Part shown: positions 16,411-25,535 of the stretch, in pieces
How positions within the stretch are numbered: the stretch's first letter is position 1
How the letters are laid out: every line of letters starts with the position of its first letter
The notes under the pieces: model-generated
What the model was told of the DNA's origin: nothing
The model's database searches: none
The model's input: only the letters and a program-made list of their open reading frames with translations
Translations under genes and position numbers: made by a program
DNA from: Agrobacterium rubi TR3 = NBRC 13261
Lineage (GTDB): Bacteria > Pseudomonadota > Alphaproteobacteria > Rhizobiales > Rhizobiaceae
Direction: 5' to 3'
DNA length: 64,000 nucleotides
NCBI RefSeq assembly: GCF_000739935.1
Contig: NZ_BBJU01000029.1
Coordinates: 58,483 to 122,482 of the forward strand

Positions 16411-17325
16411 ATGCGCGTCCATGTCGTCGGCAATGTCTGTATCGACACCACATTCCGTCTCGACCGTTTGCCGGAAGCGGGCGAAACGCGCAATGCGGCG
16501 AGCCACACGGATGGTCTCGGCGGCAAGGGCGCCAATCAGGCTGTGGCCGCCGCACACACCGGAGCGCCGGTCACACTTTGGGCCGCCATCGGCAGGGATG
16601 CGAATGGCGGCTGGGTTCGGGATGTGCTGGCTGGCGAGGTCGACAACGCCTGTTTAACGGAGTTCGATCTGCCGACCGACCGTTCAACCGTGGCTGTCGA
16701 CGCTACTGGTGAAAACATCATCCTCAGCGGCGTCTCTTGCGCCTTGGCATTTAACCCGCTGGGGCAGACCGATTTGGGTGAGACGATCGAACTGGGTGAC
16801 ATGCTGGTCATGCAAGGTAATCTTGCCTCTGCGATAACCGACGCCTGCCTGCGCGCTGCGCGGGAAAAAGGCCTGACAACAATTTTCAATGCCAGCCCGC
16901 TGGCGTTGGATGCGCAACCCCGGTTCGACAATGCGGACTTCGTCATTGTCAATGAAGGTGAGGCGCAGTCTATCTCCGGATCGCAACAGCCGGAAGATGC
17001 TGCCGCCAGGATCAGGGATCTTGGCGCAAGTTGCGTGATCGTCACGCTGGGATCGCAGGGTTGTCTTCTTCTCTCCAGTGGCAGCATCGAACCTGTTTAT
17101 ATCTCAGCCCCGGAAGTTGCTGTCGTGGATACCAGCGGGGCAGGCGATGTGTTGTGCGGCGTCTTTGCCGGATGCCTTGCTCGAGGGATGAGGCAAGACG
17201 CTGCTCTGCGCGTCGCTGTGGCGGCATCGGCGCTGGCGGTTACACGGGTAGGCACGCTCGCGTCTTGTCCCTCAGTCGAGGACATATCACTTCTCATCAA
17301 ACAATCAGAAACGGAAAGCGCATGA
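16411..17325 (+). CDS. PfkB-family carbohydrate kinase (ribokinase-like)
   Basis: The kinase has 304 residues. The N-terminal GG motif (GGKGANQAVAAAHTGAPV) is that of ribokinases and the C-terminal signature DTSGAGDVLCGVFAG holds the catalytic Asp and anion hole. It should phosphorylate a sugar or sugar-like alcohol with ATP in the cytoplasm. Only three bases separate it from the preceding gene and it overlaps the BtpA gene by ATGA, so it belongs to the same pathway. The substrate is probably the product released by the phosphotriesterase-like or M20 hydrolase (inference). Confidence 0.9.
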   Translation: MRVHVVGNVCIDTTFRLDRLPEAGETRNAASHTDGLGGKGANQAVAAAHTGAPVTLWAAIGRDANGGWVRDVLAGEVDNACLTEFDLPTDRSTVAVDATGENIILSGVSCALAFNPLGQTDLGETIELGDMLVMQGNLASAITDACLRAAREKGLTTIFNASPLALDAQPRFDNADFVIVNEGEAQSISGSQQPEDAAARIRDLGASCVIVTLGSQGCLLLSSGSIEPVYISAPEVAVVDTSGAGDVLCGVFAGCLARGMRQDAALRVAVAASALAVTRVGTLASCPSVEDISLLIKQSETESA

Positions 17326-18164
17326 CACAGTCCTCAAAACCGGTTGGATCTGGTACCGGCGATGCGATCACTTCTCTCTTCGGACGCAGCAAGGCCGTCA
17401 TCGGTGTCGTGCATTTGGCCCCCTTGCCGGGAGCGCCGCGCTACAGAGGGGAAGCTGTTGAGGATGTCTATCAACAGGGGCTGGATGATGCCCGCGCCTA
17501 TCTCGAAGGCGGTTGCGATGGCGTGATCATCGAGAACCATGGTGATATTCCATTTTCCAAACCGGATGATATCGGTCCTGAAACTGCCGCCTATATGTCG
17601 GTCGTCTCCGATCGCATTCGCCGCGAACTCGGTCGGCCGATCGGCATCAACGTGTTGGCCAATGCGGCCATTCCCGCACTTGCTATTGCGAGTGCCGCGG
17701 GCGCTGGTTTCGTGCGCGTCAACCAGTGGGCCAATGCCTATGTCGCCAATGAGGGCTTCATCGAGGGGGAGGCTGCCCGCGCGATGCGCTACCGTGCGAC
17801 GCTGCGCGCCAATGGGATCAGAATATTCGCTGATGCCCATGTAAAGCACGGTGCACACGCGATCGTCGCCGACCGTCCGGTCGAGGAACAGGTCAAGGAT
17901 CTCGTCTTCTTCGACGCCGACGCGATTATCGCGACGGGGCAGCGTACGGGACACGTGGCAGATCTCAGCTATATCCGTATGATCAAGGAGGCCGCCGGAT
18001 TGCCGACACTGGTCGGCAGTGGCGTGACGCTGGACAATGCCCGCGATATTCTCGACATCGTTGATGGTGTCATCGTTGCAAGTTCATTGAAGTATGACGG
18101 TGTGTGGTGGAACAAGGTTGAAAAGGCGCGGGTAACCGCCTTTATCGCTGGTCTGCGACCATGA
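17322..18164 (+). CDS. BtpA/SgcQ family TIM-barrel protein
   Basis: This 280-residue member of the BtpA family shows VIGVVHLAPLPGAPRY, GCDGVIIENHGDIPF, GINVLANAAIPALAIA and the phosphate-site-like GSGVTLDNARDIL. Cyanobacterial BtpA is linked to photosystem I stability, while E. coli SgcQ sits in a sugar operon; the enzymatic role is unproven but the fold suggests a phosphosugar lyase or aldolase-like activity. ATG at 17322 is chosen because it overlaps the kinase stop (ATGA). It follows the kinase and is itself coupled to the M20 hydrolase, so a phosphorylated substrate is likely. Confidence 0.88.
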   Translation: MTQSSKPVGSGTGDAITSLFGRSKAVIGVVHLAPLPGAPRYRGEAVEDVYQQGLDDARAYLEGGCDGVIIENHGDIPFSKPDDIGPETAAYMSVVSDRIRRELGRPIGINVLANAAIPALAIASAAGAGFVRVNQWANAYVANEGFIEGEAARAMRYRATLRANGIRIFADAHVKHGAHAIVADRPVEEQVKDLVFFDADAIIATGQRTGHVADLSYIRMIKEAAGLPTLVGSGVTLDNARDILDIVDGVIVASSLKYDGVWWNKVEKARVTAFIAGLRP

Positions 18165-19450
18165 AACTCTACACGCAGATCAACGGCCAGCGTCTGTTGA
18201 AACGTCTTGATGATTTCGCCGCAATCGGGGCAACGCCTGCGGGCGGCGTCAATCGGCAGGCTCTTTCGCCAGAGGACCGGACGGCGCGCTCTCTTCTGGC
18301 CAGTCTCGCCATCGAACGAGGCTTTGCAGTCTTTCAAGACGACATGGCCAACCTGTTCATTCGCCGCGAAGGGAAGAACAAGGCGAGCCCACCCTTCCTG
18401 ATCGGCAGTCACCTTGACAGCCAGCCAACAGGGGGACGCTATGACGGCGCTCTGGGAACACTCTCCGCCTTCGAGGTTCTGGAGACGCTGGAAGATGAGG
18501 GCATCGAGACGGATGCCCCGATCGAAGTCGTTGCCTGGACCAATGAAGAAGGCAGCCGGTTCGCGCCTGGAACGATGGGCTCGATGGCATTTTCGCTCGG
18601 ACAGATTCCGGAAGAATGGCACGGGCTTCGCGGGACGGACGGTGTGTCCTTTGATGATGCGCTGACTGAGACGCTCAGTGCGCTGCCCGCTGTGGAGCGA
18701 CGTACGCTCGGTTTTCCGATATTGGGCTACCTCGAACTGCACATCGAGCAGGGGCCAATGCTCGAAAAAGAAAACATTCCGATTGGAATCGTCACCGGCG
18801 TACAAGGGACGCGCTGGTTTGAAGTCACGGTGACGGGGCAGGCGGCGCATGCCGGAACAACCCAACTGGCCTTTCGTCGCGATCCCATGGTCGTCGTCGC
18901 TTCTGCCCTACACGTGCTCCACAATACGATCATGCCATTGGACGACAACGCGCGCCTGACGGTCGGACGGATCGTCGCCTATCCCGGGTCGATCAATGCC
19001 ATTCCAGGGTCTGTCAATCTGACGATGGACCTGCGCCATCCAGAAAGCGATCGTCTAGATGCGATCGAAGCCGAGGTTCTAAACTGTTTCCAGGCTGCGG
19101 CTACCGCCCAGTCCTGCCAGATTGATCTTCGCAAGACATTCGACATGCGCCCAGCCTCGTTCTCCAGTCTCGTCATCAATAGTGTCGAAGCCGCGGCCGG
19201 TGACCTTGGACTGGCTTTCAAGCCAATGGTTTCCGGCGCGTTCCACGATGCTCTCTACATCTCGCGCTTAGCGCCGACCGCGATGATTTTCGTGCCATGC
19301 AGGGATGGGCTTAGCCACAATGAAGATGAATATGTCGAACCCGAACACAGTGTCGCTGGCGCTCAGATATTGTTTCAATCAGCTATGAAAGTCTTGAATG
19401 CTTTAGCCATCAACTCGCTCAAACCGGAAACGAGGTCGAAACTCTCGTAG
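18161..19450 (+). CDS. M20-family Zn-dependent amidohydrolase (hydantoinase/carbamoylase type)
   Basis: The protein has 429 residues. Metal ligands of the allantoate amidohydrolase/N-carbamoyl-amino-acid hydrolase branch are visible: His84 and Asp86 in GSHLDSQPTGG, Asp95 in RYDGALG, the Glu pair 129-130 in TNEEGSRF, His in LELHIEQGP, and the late His in GLSHNEDEY. Such enzymes cut ureido or amide bonds, releasing ammonia or carbamate. It is the last gene of module A and starts inside the BtpA stop (ATGA). Its presence argues that the imported compound contains an amide or ureido nitrogen as well as a sugar-like part (inference). Confidence 0.9.
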   Translation: MKLYTQINGQRLLKRLDDFAAIGATPAGGVNRQALSPEDRTARSLLASLAIERGFAVFQDDMANLFIRREGKNKASPPFLIGSHLDSQPTGGRYDGALGTLSAFEVLETLEDEGIETDAPIEVVAWTNEEGSRFAPGTMGSMAFSLGQIPEEWHGLRGTDGVSFDDALTETLSALPAVERRTLGFPILGYLELHIEQGPMLEKENIPIGIVTGVQGTRWFEVTVTGQAAHAGTTQLAFRRDPMVVVASALHVLHNTIMPLDDNARLTVGRIVAYPGSINAIPGSVNLTMDLRHPESDRLDAIEAEVLNCFQAAATAQSCQIDLRKTFDMRPASFSSLVINSVEAAAGDLGLAFKPMVSGAFHDALYISRLAPTAMIFVPCRDGLSHNEDEYVEPEHSVAGAQILFQSAMKVLNALAINSLKPETRSKLS

Positions 19451-19551
19451 TCATTGCTGCGGGATTTTTGTTTGTCTAAGCGTTTAAGTTTTTGCGCGCA
19501 GGCTTGCTCTTCATTTACCATAGCTCATTCGCAATCATCCCATCAGAGCTT

Positions 19552-19575
19552 GCGGCTCGGAACCTGCCGAGCCGC
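19552..19575. terminator. Hairpin between convergent module A and module B operons
   Basis: GCGGCTCGG (19552-19560) pairs perfectly with CCGAGCCGC (19567-19575) around a 6-base loop, followed rightward by TTTAAGC. The T-run is short, but the place between two converging operons supports a terminator. Confidence 0.55.
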
Positions 19576-19590
19576 TTTAAGCATTCATGA

Positions 19591-20712
19591 TCAGAAGTCG
19601 AAGCTGGCAATGTTGTCTTTGGTAAAGACCTTGGGCGCCCCAAGCAGGATTTCGCTCTTGTTGATGATCTGGAGATCGCCGAGCTTTCCGGCCTTGAAGG
19701 TCTTGTCGCCCGGCTTGAGGGTGCCGTCGGCAATCGCCCGTAGCGCTGTTGCGGCGGCATAACCCATATCCTCGGTGCTCCACAGCACGGCCGATTTAAC
19801 GCATCCGCTGTTGACGTAAGGCTTCATGGCATTGGGCAAGGCAAGACCCACCACGGAAACCTTGCCGCAAAGGTTGCTCTGTTGCACGGCTTCCGATGCG
19901 GCCGGGGTTGCCACACTGGTCATGCCGACAATGCCTTTCAGCTCATCACCATATTTGTTGATCAGTGTCTGGGCCTGATTGAAAGACAGGATGTTGTCTT
20001 CCTGCGCCTCGACTGTCTCCAGGAACTTCATTTTCGGATAGCATTTGGCCGAGTATGCCGCCATCTCGCTGATCCAGCGTGCCTGGTTTGGCGTGGTAAA
20101 GGTTGAGGTGACGATGGCGAAATGGCCGTCCTGGCCGATCTGTTCGGCAAGCTGGTCGATGAGGGTCTTTGCAACGCCATTCGCGGTGGCAGGATTGATG
20201 AACCACTGACGCGCATCAGGCTCCGCGTCAGCGTCGTAGGTAACGACATTGATGCCGCTTTCCAGCGCTTTTTTTAGCACTGGCGCAACGGCAACGGGAT
20301 CGTTTGCTGAGAGCATGATGCCATCGATGCCGCTGGTGACATAGTTGTCGATGAAGGTGATCTGCTCATCGATATTGGCCTTTGTCGGTCCGTCTGTCGT
20401 CACCTGCACACTGCCGATTTCCTTGGCGGCCAGTTGCGCACCCGCTGCGCTGGACATGAAGTAGCCGATGCCGACAAGCTTTGGCACATCGACCACCTTG
20501 ATCGGCTTGCCCTTGCGGTCCACCGTCGTGGCTGGGCTTGCGCCATTATACGCACCGGGATCGACCGCCGGTTTTGCTGAATCGCAAGCCAGCGGATTTG
20601 TCGGGGCGCCGTCGCCACCGGTCCATGTCGCCTCCTGCGCATGGAGCGTCATCGGCGCAAGACTTGCCAGGCAAAAGACGCCCGCTTGTAAGGTCGTGAT
20701 GATGGATCGCAT
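19591..20712 (-). CDS. ABC transporter substrate-binding protein (LsrB/RhaS-like)
   Basis: This 373-residue periplasmic binding protein has a signal peptide ending near LHAQEATW. Unusually for the family it has an extra N-terminal stretch of about 50 residues (NPLACDSAKP and on) before the first lobe (VGIGYFMSSAAGAQL). Later segments are GIDGIMLSANDPVAVAPVL, YDADAEPDARQWFINP and VLWSTEDMGYAAA. Four cysteines lie in the mature chain and could form disulfides. AAGGAGGAG precedes the ATG. It is the last gene of the 12-gene leftward operon and pairs with the two permeases and the TTG-started ATPase upstream. The ligand is probably a deoxysugar, judging from neighbours. Confidence 0.87.
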   Translation of the reverse strand: MRSIITTLQAGVFCLASLAPMTLHAQEATWTGGDGAPTNPLACDSAKPAVDPGAYNGASPATTVDRKGKPIKVVDVPKLVGIGYFMSSAAGAQLAAKEIGSVQVTTDGPTKANIDEQITFIDNYVTSGIDGIMLSANDPVAVAPVLKKALESGINVVTYDADAEPDARQWFINPATANGVAKTLIDQLAEQIGQDGHFAIVTSTFTTPNQARWISEMAAYSAKCYPKMKFLETVEAQEDNILSFNQAQTLINKYGDELKGIVGMTSVATPAASEAVQQSNLCGKVSVVGLALPNAMKPYVNSGCVKSAVLWSTEDMGYAAATALRAIADGTLKPGDKTFKAGKLGDLQIINKSEILLGAPKVFTKDNIASFDF

Positions 20713-20772
20713 AAAAACTCCTCCTTTTTATGACACGTTGCACGCCCTTTGCGGGTGCGTGTTGCTGGTTGG

Positions 20773-21714
20773 TCAATCGCGTGAGAAGCGGTTGACTAGG
20801 TTGGATATGACGACGGCGGTGATCAGGACCACACCGATGACAATGACGGTTCCGTCGCCCTTTACGCCAGAAAGCGACAACCCGTTTTTCAGGACTTGTA
20901 TGAGCATCAGTCCGAGAAGCGTGCCGATGATCGTGCCACGGCCACCGAAGATGGAGGTTCCGCCCAGAACGACCGCGGTAATGGCGTCGAGTTCCAGCCC
21001 TGTTCCCATGTCGGAGCGTGTGGTGGACACGCGCGCCACGAAGACAACGGCTGCAGTGCTGGCCAGAAAGCCGGACGCGGCATAGATCCACAGCTTGATC
21101 CGGTCGACTTCGATGCCCGAGTAGCGGGCGGCGGCTTCGTTGTTGCCGATGGCATAGACGGCGCGACCAATCGGGGTCACCCGCAGAATCACGATGGCGA
21201 TGATGACGACTACGGCCAGCAGCCACAACTGCGCCGGTATGCCGAAAAGGTTGCCTTGCCCCAGGCTGAGAAACCACGCCGGATAGCCGCGCACAGATTG
21301 CGCCTGACTGATGCCCTCCGCAAGGCCGCGGTAGAGTGCAAGCGTGGCAAGGGTCGCGATTAGCGGCGGTACGCGAAAGCGGGTGATGATGATGCCGTTG
21401 GCAACGCCGCCCAGGGTTCCCGCAGCAATGGCAAGGACTGCCGCAATCGGTAATGGCACGCCCATCTTCCACAACTCGCCCACCAGAATGGCCGAGAGGC
21501 CGAGAATCGACCCAACCGACAGATCGATACCGCCGGTGATGATGACGAACGTCATGGCGACGGCGATCAAGCCAAGCTCGGTCATCAATCGCGTCTGGTT
21601 CAACAGATTGGCGCTCGTGAGAAACCGGTCGTTCTGCGTGGCCAGCACGGCACCGACACAAAGAAGGATCACAAAGAGGAGGGTTTCGTGCCGGAAAAGG
21701 ATTTTGTAATTCAT
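20773..21714 (-). CDS. Sugar ABC transporter permease (second of pair)
   Basis: This 313-residue BPD_transp_2 permease has about eight to ten helices. Diagnostic segments are FVIITGGIDLSVGSILGL, the coupling loop TPIGRAVYAIGNNEAAARYSG and AVVLGGTSIFGGRGTIIG. It forms a heterodimer with the product of the gene 12 bases upstream. The following binding-protein gene is 60 bases away, across a GC-rich imperfect hairpin (near 20728-20752). Confidence 0.9.
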   Translation of the reverse strand: MNYKILFRHETLLFVILLCVGAVLATQNDRFLTSANLLNQTRLMTELGLIAVAMTFVIITGGIDLSVGSILGLSAILVGELWKMGVPLPIAAVLAIAAGTLGGVANGIIITRFRVPPLIATLATLALYRGLAEGISQAQSVRGYPAWFLSLGQGNLFGIPAQLWLLAVVVIIAIVILRVTPIGRAVYAIGNNEAAARYSGIEVDRIKLWIYAASGFLASTAAVVFVARVSTTRSDMGTGLELDAITAVVLGGTSIFGGRGTIIGTLLGLMLIQVLKNGLSLSGVKGDGTVIVIGVVLITAVVISNLVNRFSRD

Positions 21715-21726
21715 CGATAAGGTCCT

Positions 21727-22671
21727 TCACCCGGCCCGGTTACGTCTGGCTACATCCGCAAGGACGGTCGCCAGAATGAGGGTGCCCTGAACCGCACGGA
21801 GCCAATAAGCGGAGACATTGACGAAGATCAGCGCGGAACCAATGGCGGCAAACAGGATGGCGGCCAGCGTAGACCCCGTCACGGTACCGATGCCTCCCAG
21901 AATGGAGACGCCGCCCACAACCGCAGCCGAGATGATCAGCAGCTCGAGCCCGTTGGGGACCGTCGACTGGATGACCTGCAATTGCGTGGCAAACAGGATG
22001 GCGGCCACACCCGCAAACACGCCGTGAATGGCAAAAACCTTCACGGTTGTGCGCTGGTGCGAAATCCCAACCGCATCCGCGGCCTCGCTGTTGCCTCCTA
22101 CACCATAGACCGTTCTGCCGAAGGGGGTGCGTGCCATGATGAAGGCCATTATGGCTGTCAGGGCGACCATAGCGACGATGGGCACCGGCAGTCCCAGCAG
22201 ACGGAACTGTGCGAGCTGATACTCCGGCGGCAGACCGGAAATCCAAGCCCCGCCTGTCACGGTGATCAGAAGTCCCCGGAGAATAGACAGCATCGCAAGC
22301 GTGGCGATGATCGAGGGAATGCGTATATAGGCGATGAGCGCGCCAAGGCATGTGTTGATGAGGCAACCCGCAAGGATCGGGGCCAGCCAGGCGAACCAGA
22401 CGGGGTAGCCATTGGTCACCAGAAGACCGGAAATGGTGGCGAGCACGCCAATCAAGGCACCGATGGAGACATCGATATGACCTGAGATAATGACCAGAGA
22501 CATGCCGATTGCCGCCACGGCGACATAGGCGTTTCCGACGAAGATGGTCGACAGGTTGTTGGCGGACAGAAATCGCGGATTGATGGCGGTGACGACGATG
22601 AACAGCAGGATGATGACCGCTGCGAGCGCGATCTCCTGTCCGATTATCTTTTGAAAGCGCGTCTTTGTCAT
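21727..22671 (-). CDS. Sugar ABC transporter permease (first of pair)
   Basis: This 314-residue polytopic permease of the same family has LVIISGHIDVSIGALIGV in place of the more usual GGIDLSVG, then the coupling loop TPFGRTVYGVGGNSEAADAVGI and AAVVGGVSILGGIGTVTG. Its start overlaps the ATPase stop by four bases (ATGA at 22668-22671), so stoichiometry is probably set by coupling. With the next permease it gives the two-permease layout of Lsr and rhamnose importers. Confidence 0.9.
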   Translation of the reverse strand: MTKTRFQKIIGQEIALAAVIILLFIVVTAINPRFLSANNLSTIFVGNAYVAVAAIGMSLVIISGHIDVSIGALIGVLATISGLLVTNGYPVWFAWLAPILAGCLINTCLGALIAYIRIPSIIATLAMLSILRGLLITVTGGAWISGLPPEYQLAQFRLLGLPVPIVAMVALTAIMAFIMARTPFGRTVYGVGGNSEAADAVGISHQRTTVKVFAIHGVFAGVAAILFATQLQVIQSTVPNGLELLIISAAVVGGVSILGGIGTVTGSTLAAILFAAIGSALIFVNVSAYWLRAVQGTLILATVLADVARRNRAG

Positions 22672-24197
22672 GCTGCTCGTCCTTGCATCATGGCCGCGCC
22701 GACGGTTTCCGCCGTCGCGTGCTCCCGGTCGATGATGGCGGCGACCTTGCCGCTGTTCATCACCAGCACACGGTCACTCATGCCCAGAACCTCCGGTAGC
22801 TCGCTCGAAATCATCACGATGGCGATGCCCTCCCTTGCGAGGTCGACCATCAATTTGTGAATTTCAGATTTCGCACCGACATCGACACCGCGCGTGGGTT
22901 CATCGAGGATTAGCACCCGTGGCTTGGTTGTCAGCCATTTCGCAATCACGACCTTCTGCTGATTGCCGCCGGAGAGTTCCCCGACAATCTGCATCGGACC
23001 TCTCGCACGAACTGCGAACCGCTGGATTGCGGTCTGCGCCAGGCTGAGTTCACGGCTTCGATCAACCATCCATCCCTTGGCAATTCTGTTGAGAATGGGC
23101 ATGACGACATTGTCGCGAATGCTCTGCTGCCGCACGAGGCCATGCTGGCCGCGATCTTCCGGCACATAGGCAATACCGAGGTCGATGGCGTCACGGATTT
23201 TCGATATCTTGACCATCTCGCCGTCGAGGCGGATGGTGCCAGAAGACGAAGGCGTCACGCCGAATATCGTTTCGGCAAGCTCCGTGCGACCGGAGCCGAC
23301 AAGCCCGGCAATACCGAGGATTTCGCCTGCTCTGACACCGAAACTGATGTTATCGATGCGACCAGTGCAGCAGAGATTTTCGATCTCCAGAACCGTCTTG
23401 CCCATCTCCACCTCCTGCTTGGGAAAGAGATGGGTGATCTCGCGTCCGACCATCATCGATACCAGGCTTGCTTCCGTCACGTCTTCAATCGGCTTGGTCG
23501 AGATCGTCTTTCCGTCACGAAGAACCGTGACGCGATCCGAAATCTGGAAAATCTCGTTCATCCGGTGGCTGACATAAACGATGCCGACGCCATCACGGCG
23601 AAGCATGCGCACGACATCCAGCAGCCTGACGACATCGGCCTCGGCAAGCGCTGCTGTCGGCTCATCCATGATCAGAACCCGCGCATTTCTGGACAGCGCC
23701 CGGGCAATTTCGACGCGCTGGCGGTTTGCAACGGATAGTTGACCCACCATGCCGTCTACATCGAGATCAGGACAATTGAGGCGCGCCAGAAGCTTGCGCG
23801 CTTCCTCGCGCATGGTTCGCCGGTCTATAGTTCCGATGGATGTCCGTGGCGCGTGACCGAGGAAGATGTTTTCCGCGACCGTCATATCAGGAAACAGCAG
23901 CAATTCCTGATGCACGACTGCGATGCCAGCACTTTGGGCGCTGCGCGGATTTGCGAAACGTGTGGCGCTGCCTTCAAGCAGAACCTCACCACCATCCGGC
24001 TGATGCGCACCGGAGAGGATGCGGATCATGGTTGACTTGCCGGCACCGTTCTCGCCCATGAGCGCGTGCACCTCACCGGCACGGATATCGAAATCCACAC
24101 CCTTAAGAACCTTGACCGGGCCAAAGGATTTCTCGATATCGCGCATCGCCAGCACCGGTGTGCTCACGCTGGTTCTCTCATCAATGTCAGTGCTCAA
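22668..24197 (-). CDS. Sugar ABC transporter ATP-binding protein, double-domain
   Basis: This 509-residue fused ATPase of the RbsA/MglA type has a first domain with Walker A GENGAGKST, Walker B VLIMDEPTAAL and a signature that has drifted to LSVANRQ; the second has GLVGSGRTE in place of Walker A, intact LSGGNQQK and Walker B VLILDEPTRGVDVG. This asymmetry is usual for the family. The start codon is TTG lying inside the TGA stop of the preceding lactonase gene (TTGA), with AGGAGGA eight bases before, so translation is tightly coupled to it. Confidence 0.9.
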   Translation of the reverse strand: MSTDIDERTSVSTPVLAMRDIEKSFGPVKVLKGVDFDIRAGEVHALMGENGAGKSTMIRILSGAHQPDGGEVLLEGSATRFANPRSAQSAGIAVVHQELLLFPDMTVAENIFLGHAPRTSIGTIDRRTMREEARKLLARLNCPDLDVDGMVGQLSVANRQRVEIARALSRNARVLIMDEPTAALAEADVVRLLDVVRMLRRDGVGIVYVSHRMNEIFQISDRVTVLRDGKTISTKPIEDVTEASLVSMMVGREITHLFPKQEVEMGKTVLEIENLCCTGRIDNISFGVRAGEILGIAGLVGSGRTELAETIFGVTPSSSGTIRLDGEMVKISKIRDAIDLGIAYVPEDRGQHGLVRQQSIRDNVVMPILNRIAKGWMVDRSRELSLAQTAIQRFAVRARGPMQIVGELSGGNQQKVVIAKWLTTKPRVLILDEPTRGVDVGAKSEIHKLMVDLAREGIAIVMISSELPEVLGMSDRVLVMNSGKVAAIIDREHATAETVGAAMMQGRAA

Positions 24198-25033
24198 CGG
24201 CGTTGTCCTCCTACGCCGTAGAAGGCGGCGGCATTCGTCTCGAAAATCCGGGTGAGTTGTTCGCTGTCAAAATGGTCGGATAGGAGCATCCTCGCGAGAT
24301 TGCATACCTCGCTATAGCTTGCGGCCAGCAGACAGACGGGCCAGTCACTGCCGAACATCAGCCGGTCTGCACCGAAGACGGACGCGACATGATCGACGTA
24401 ACGCCGGAAGTCTTCCAGTTGCCAATCTGGCGAGGCTTCGGTCACCATGCCTGAGATTTTGCAGGACACGTTCGGAAAGGCTGCGATATCGCGCATGTGG
24501 CTTGCCCAGGGCTCGAACTGACCCGTGGCGATTTCGGGTTTGGAGATATGATCGACCACGGCTTTCAGCGGCGGCACATGCTCTAGAGCCCGCAACACAT
24601 GCGGCAGATGGCGTGTGAACGTGAGGATGTCGAACGGCACGCCTGCGGCCTCGATGGCCTTCAGGCTTTTCAACACCCGTGGCCGCAGGATGAAGTCGTC
24701 GTCGGGCAGTCCCTGCAACATGGGCCTGACGCCGACGAACAGGGGATTGGCGCGGTAATTGGTAAGCCTGCTTTCGAAATCGTCGGAATCGAGATCCAGC
24801 CAGCCGACCACGCCTGCGACAAAATCGGTTTTCGCCGCGATATCGAGCAGAAAATCGGTCTCCGCTTCAGTTTCCGCCGCCTGCACCAGAATGGTTCGCG
24901 TGACGCCTGCGCGCCGCATCTCGCGGCGCAGATCGTCCGGCATGAAATCCCGGTAGATCGAACCCAGCTCCGGCGTCAACCAGCCATAATCGGTGCGGCT
25001 CGTCGTCCAGAAATGCTGATGGGAATCCAGCAT
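24194..25033 (-). CDS. COG3618 amidohydrolase, probable L-fuconolactonase
   Basis: The protein has 279 residues. The N-terminal DSHQHFW carries the HxH metal ligands of the COG3618 branch of the amidohydrolase superfamily; the middle VVDHISKPEI and late FGSDWPVCLL supply the remaining His and Asp. Characterised members hydrolyse sugar lactones such as L-fucono-1,4-lactone or L-rhamnono-lactone, and 2-pyrone-dicarboxylate lactone. Neighbours FucU and an aldose dehydrogenase point to L-fuconolactone (inference). GGGGAGGAAAAT precedes the ATG. Confidence 0.85.
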   Translation of the reverse strand: MLDSHQHFWTTSRTDYGWLTPELGSIYRDFMPDDLRREMRRAGVTRTILVQAAETEAETDFLLDIAAKTDFVAGVVGWLDLDSDDFESRLTNYRANPLFVGVRPMLQGLPDDDFILRPRVLKSLKAIEAAGVPFDILTFTRHLPHVLRALEHVPPLKAVVDHISKPEIATGQFEPWASHMRDIAAFPNVSCKISGMVTEASPDWQLEDFRRYVDHVASVFGADRLMFGSDWPVCLLAASYSEVCNLARMLLSDHFDSEQLTRIFETNAAAFYGVGGQRR

Positions 25034-25076
25034 ATTTTCCTCCCCATTGTGACATCCTCCTCCTGCACATGAAGCG

Positions 25077-25505
25077 TCAGGGGCGGACGACGCCCTTTCT
25101 CAGCAGAATATTGCCGTAGAGCCTGCGTTCGCCCGATGCGATGACGGCAAAAGCGTTTGTTGCGCGCTGGTAGAAGTCGGATGGCGCGATGCCCGCAAGC
25201 GCGATGGTGCGGCCCTCTCCCTTTTCGACGGACGCAGCAAATTCCGCATAGATCGGCAGCGGCTCACCGGGAGCCTGCATGTAGCTCACCGGCTGCTCGA
25301 CAAAATCGTCCAGAGGGAAAACCGTCAGGATCGCGTCGATGATATCTGTTGCACTGATGCCCGGCATATCGATCAGCCGCTCCCCACAGGCAGCCGCCGG
25401 AAAATTCGCGTCAACGATGGCGATTTCGTTGCCGTGGCCCATATCCGCCAACACGGACAGCAACTGGCTGGTGAGCAAAGGATGAATATTTTTAAGCATG
25501 GACAT
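25077..25505 (-). CDS. fucU: L-fucose mutarotase (RbsD/FucU family)
   Basis: This 142-residue small pore-forming sugar mutarotase speeds the exchange between alpha and beta anomers. The N-terminus (LKNIHPLLTSQLLSVLADMG, then HGNEIAIVDANFPA) is the FucU form, with the catalytic His-Asp pair in GHGNEIAIVDANFP, and the end (GERRLYGNILLRKG) carries the conserved Tyr-Gly-Asn. FucU works on L-fucose and galactose-configured sugars. It lies between the lactonase and the aldose dehydrogenase genes. Confidence 0.88.
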   Translation of the reverse strand: MSMLKNIHPLLTSQLLSVLADMGHGNEIAIVDANFPAAACGERLIDMPGISATDIIDAILTVFPLDDFVEQPVSYMQAPGEPLPIYAEFAASVEKGEGRTIALAGIAPSDFYQRATNAFAVIASGERRLYGNILLRKGVVRP

Positions 25506-25535
25506 GTCTTTCTGTGAAAATAAACGTGTGGCGCA

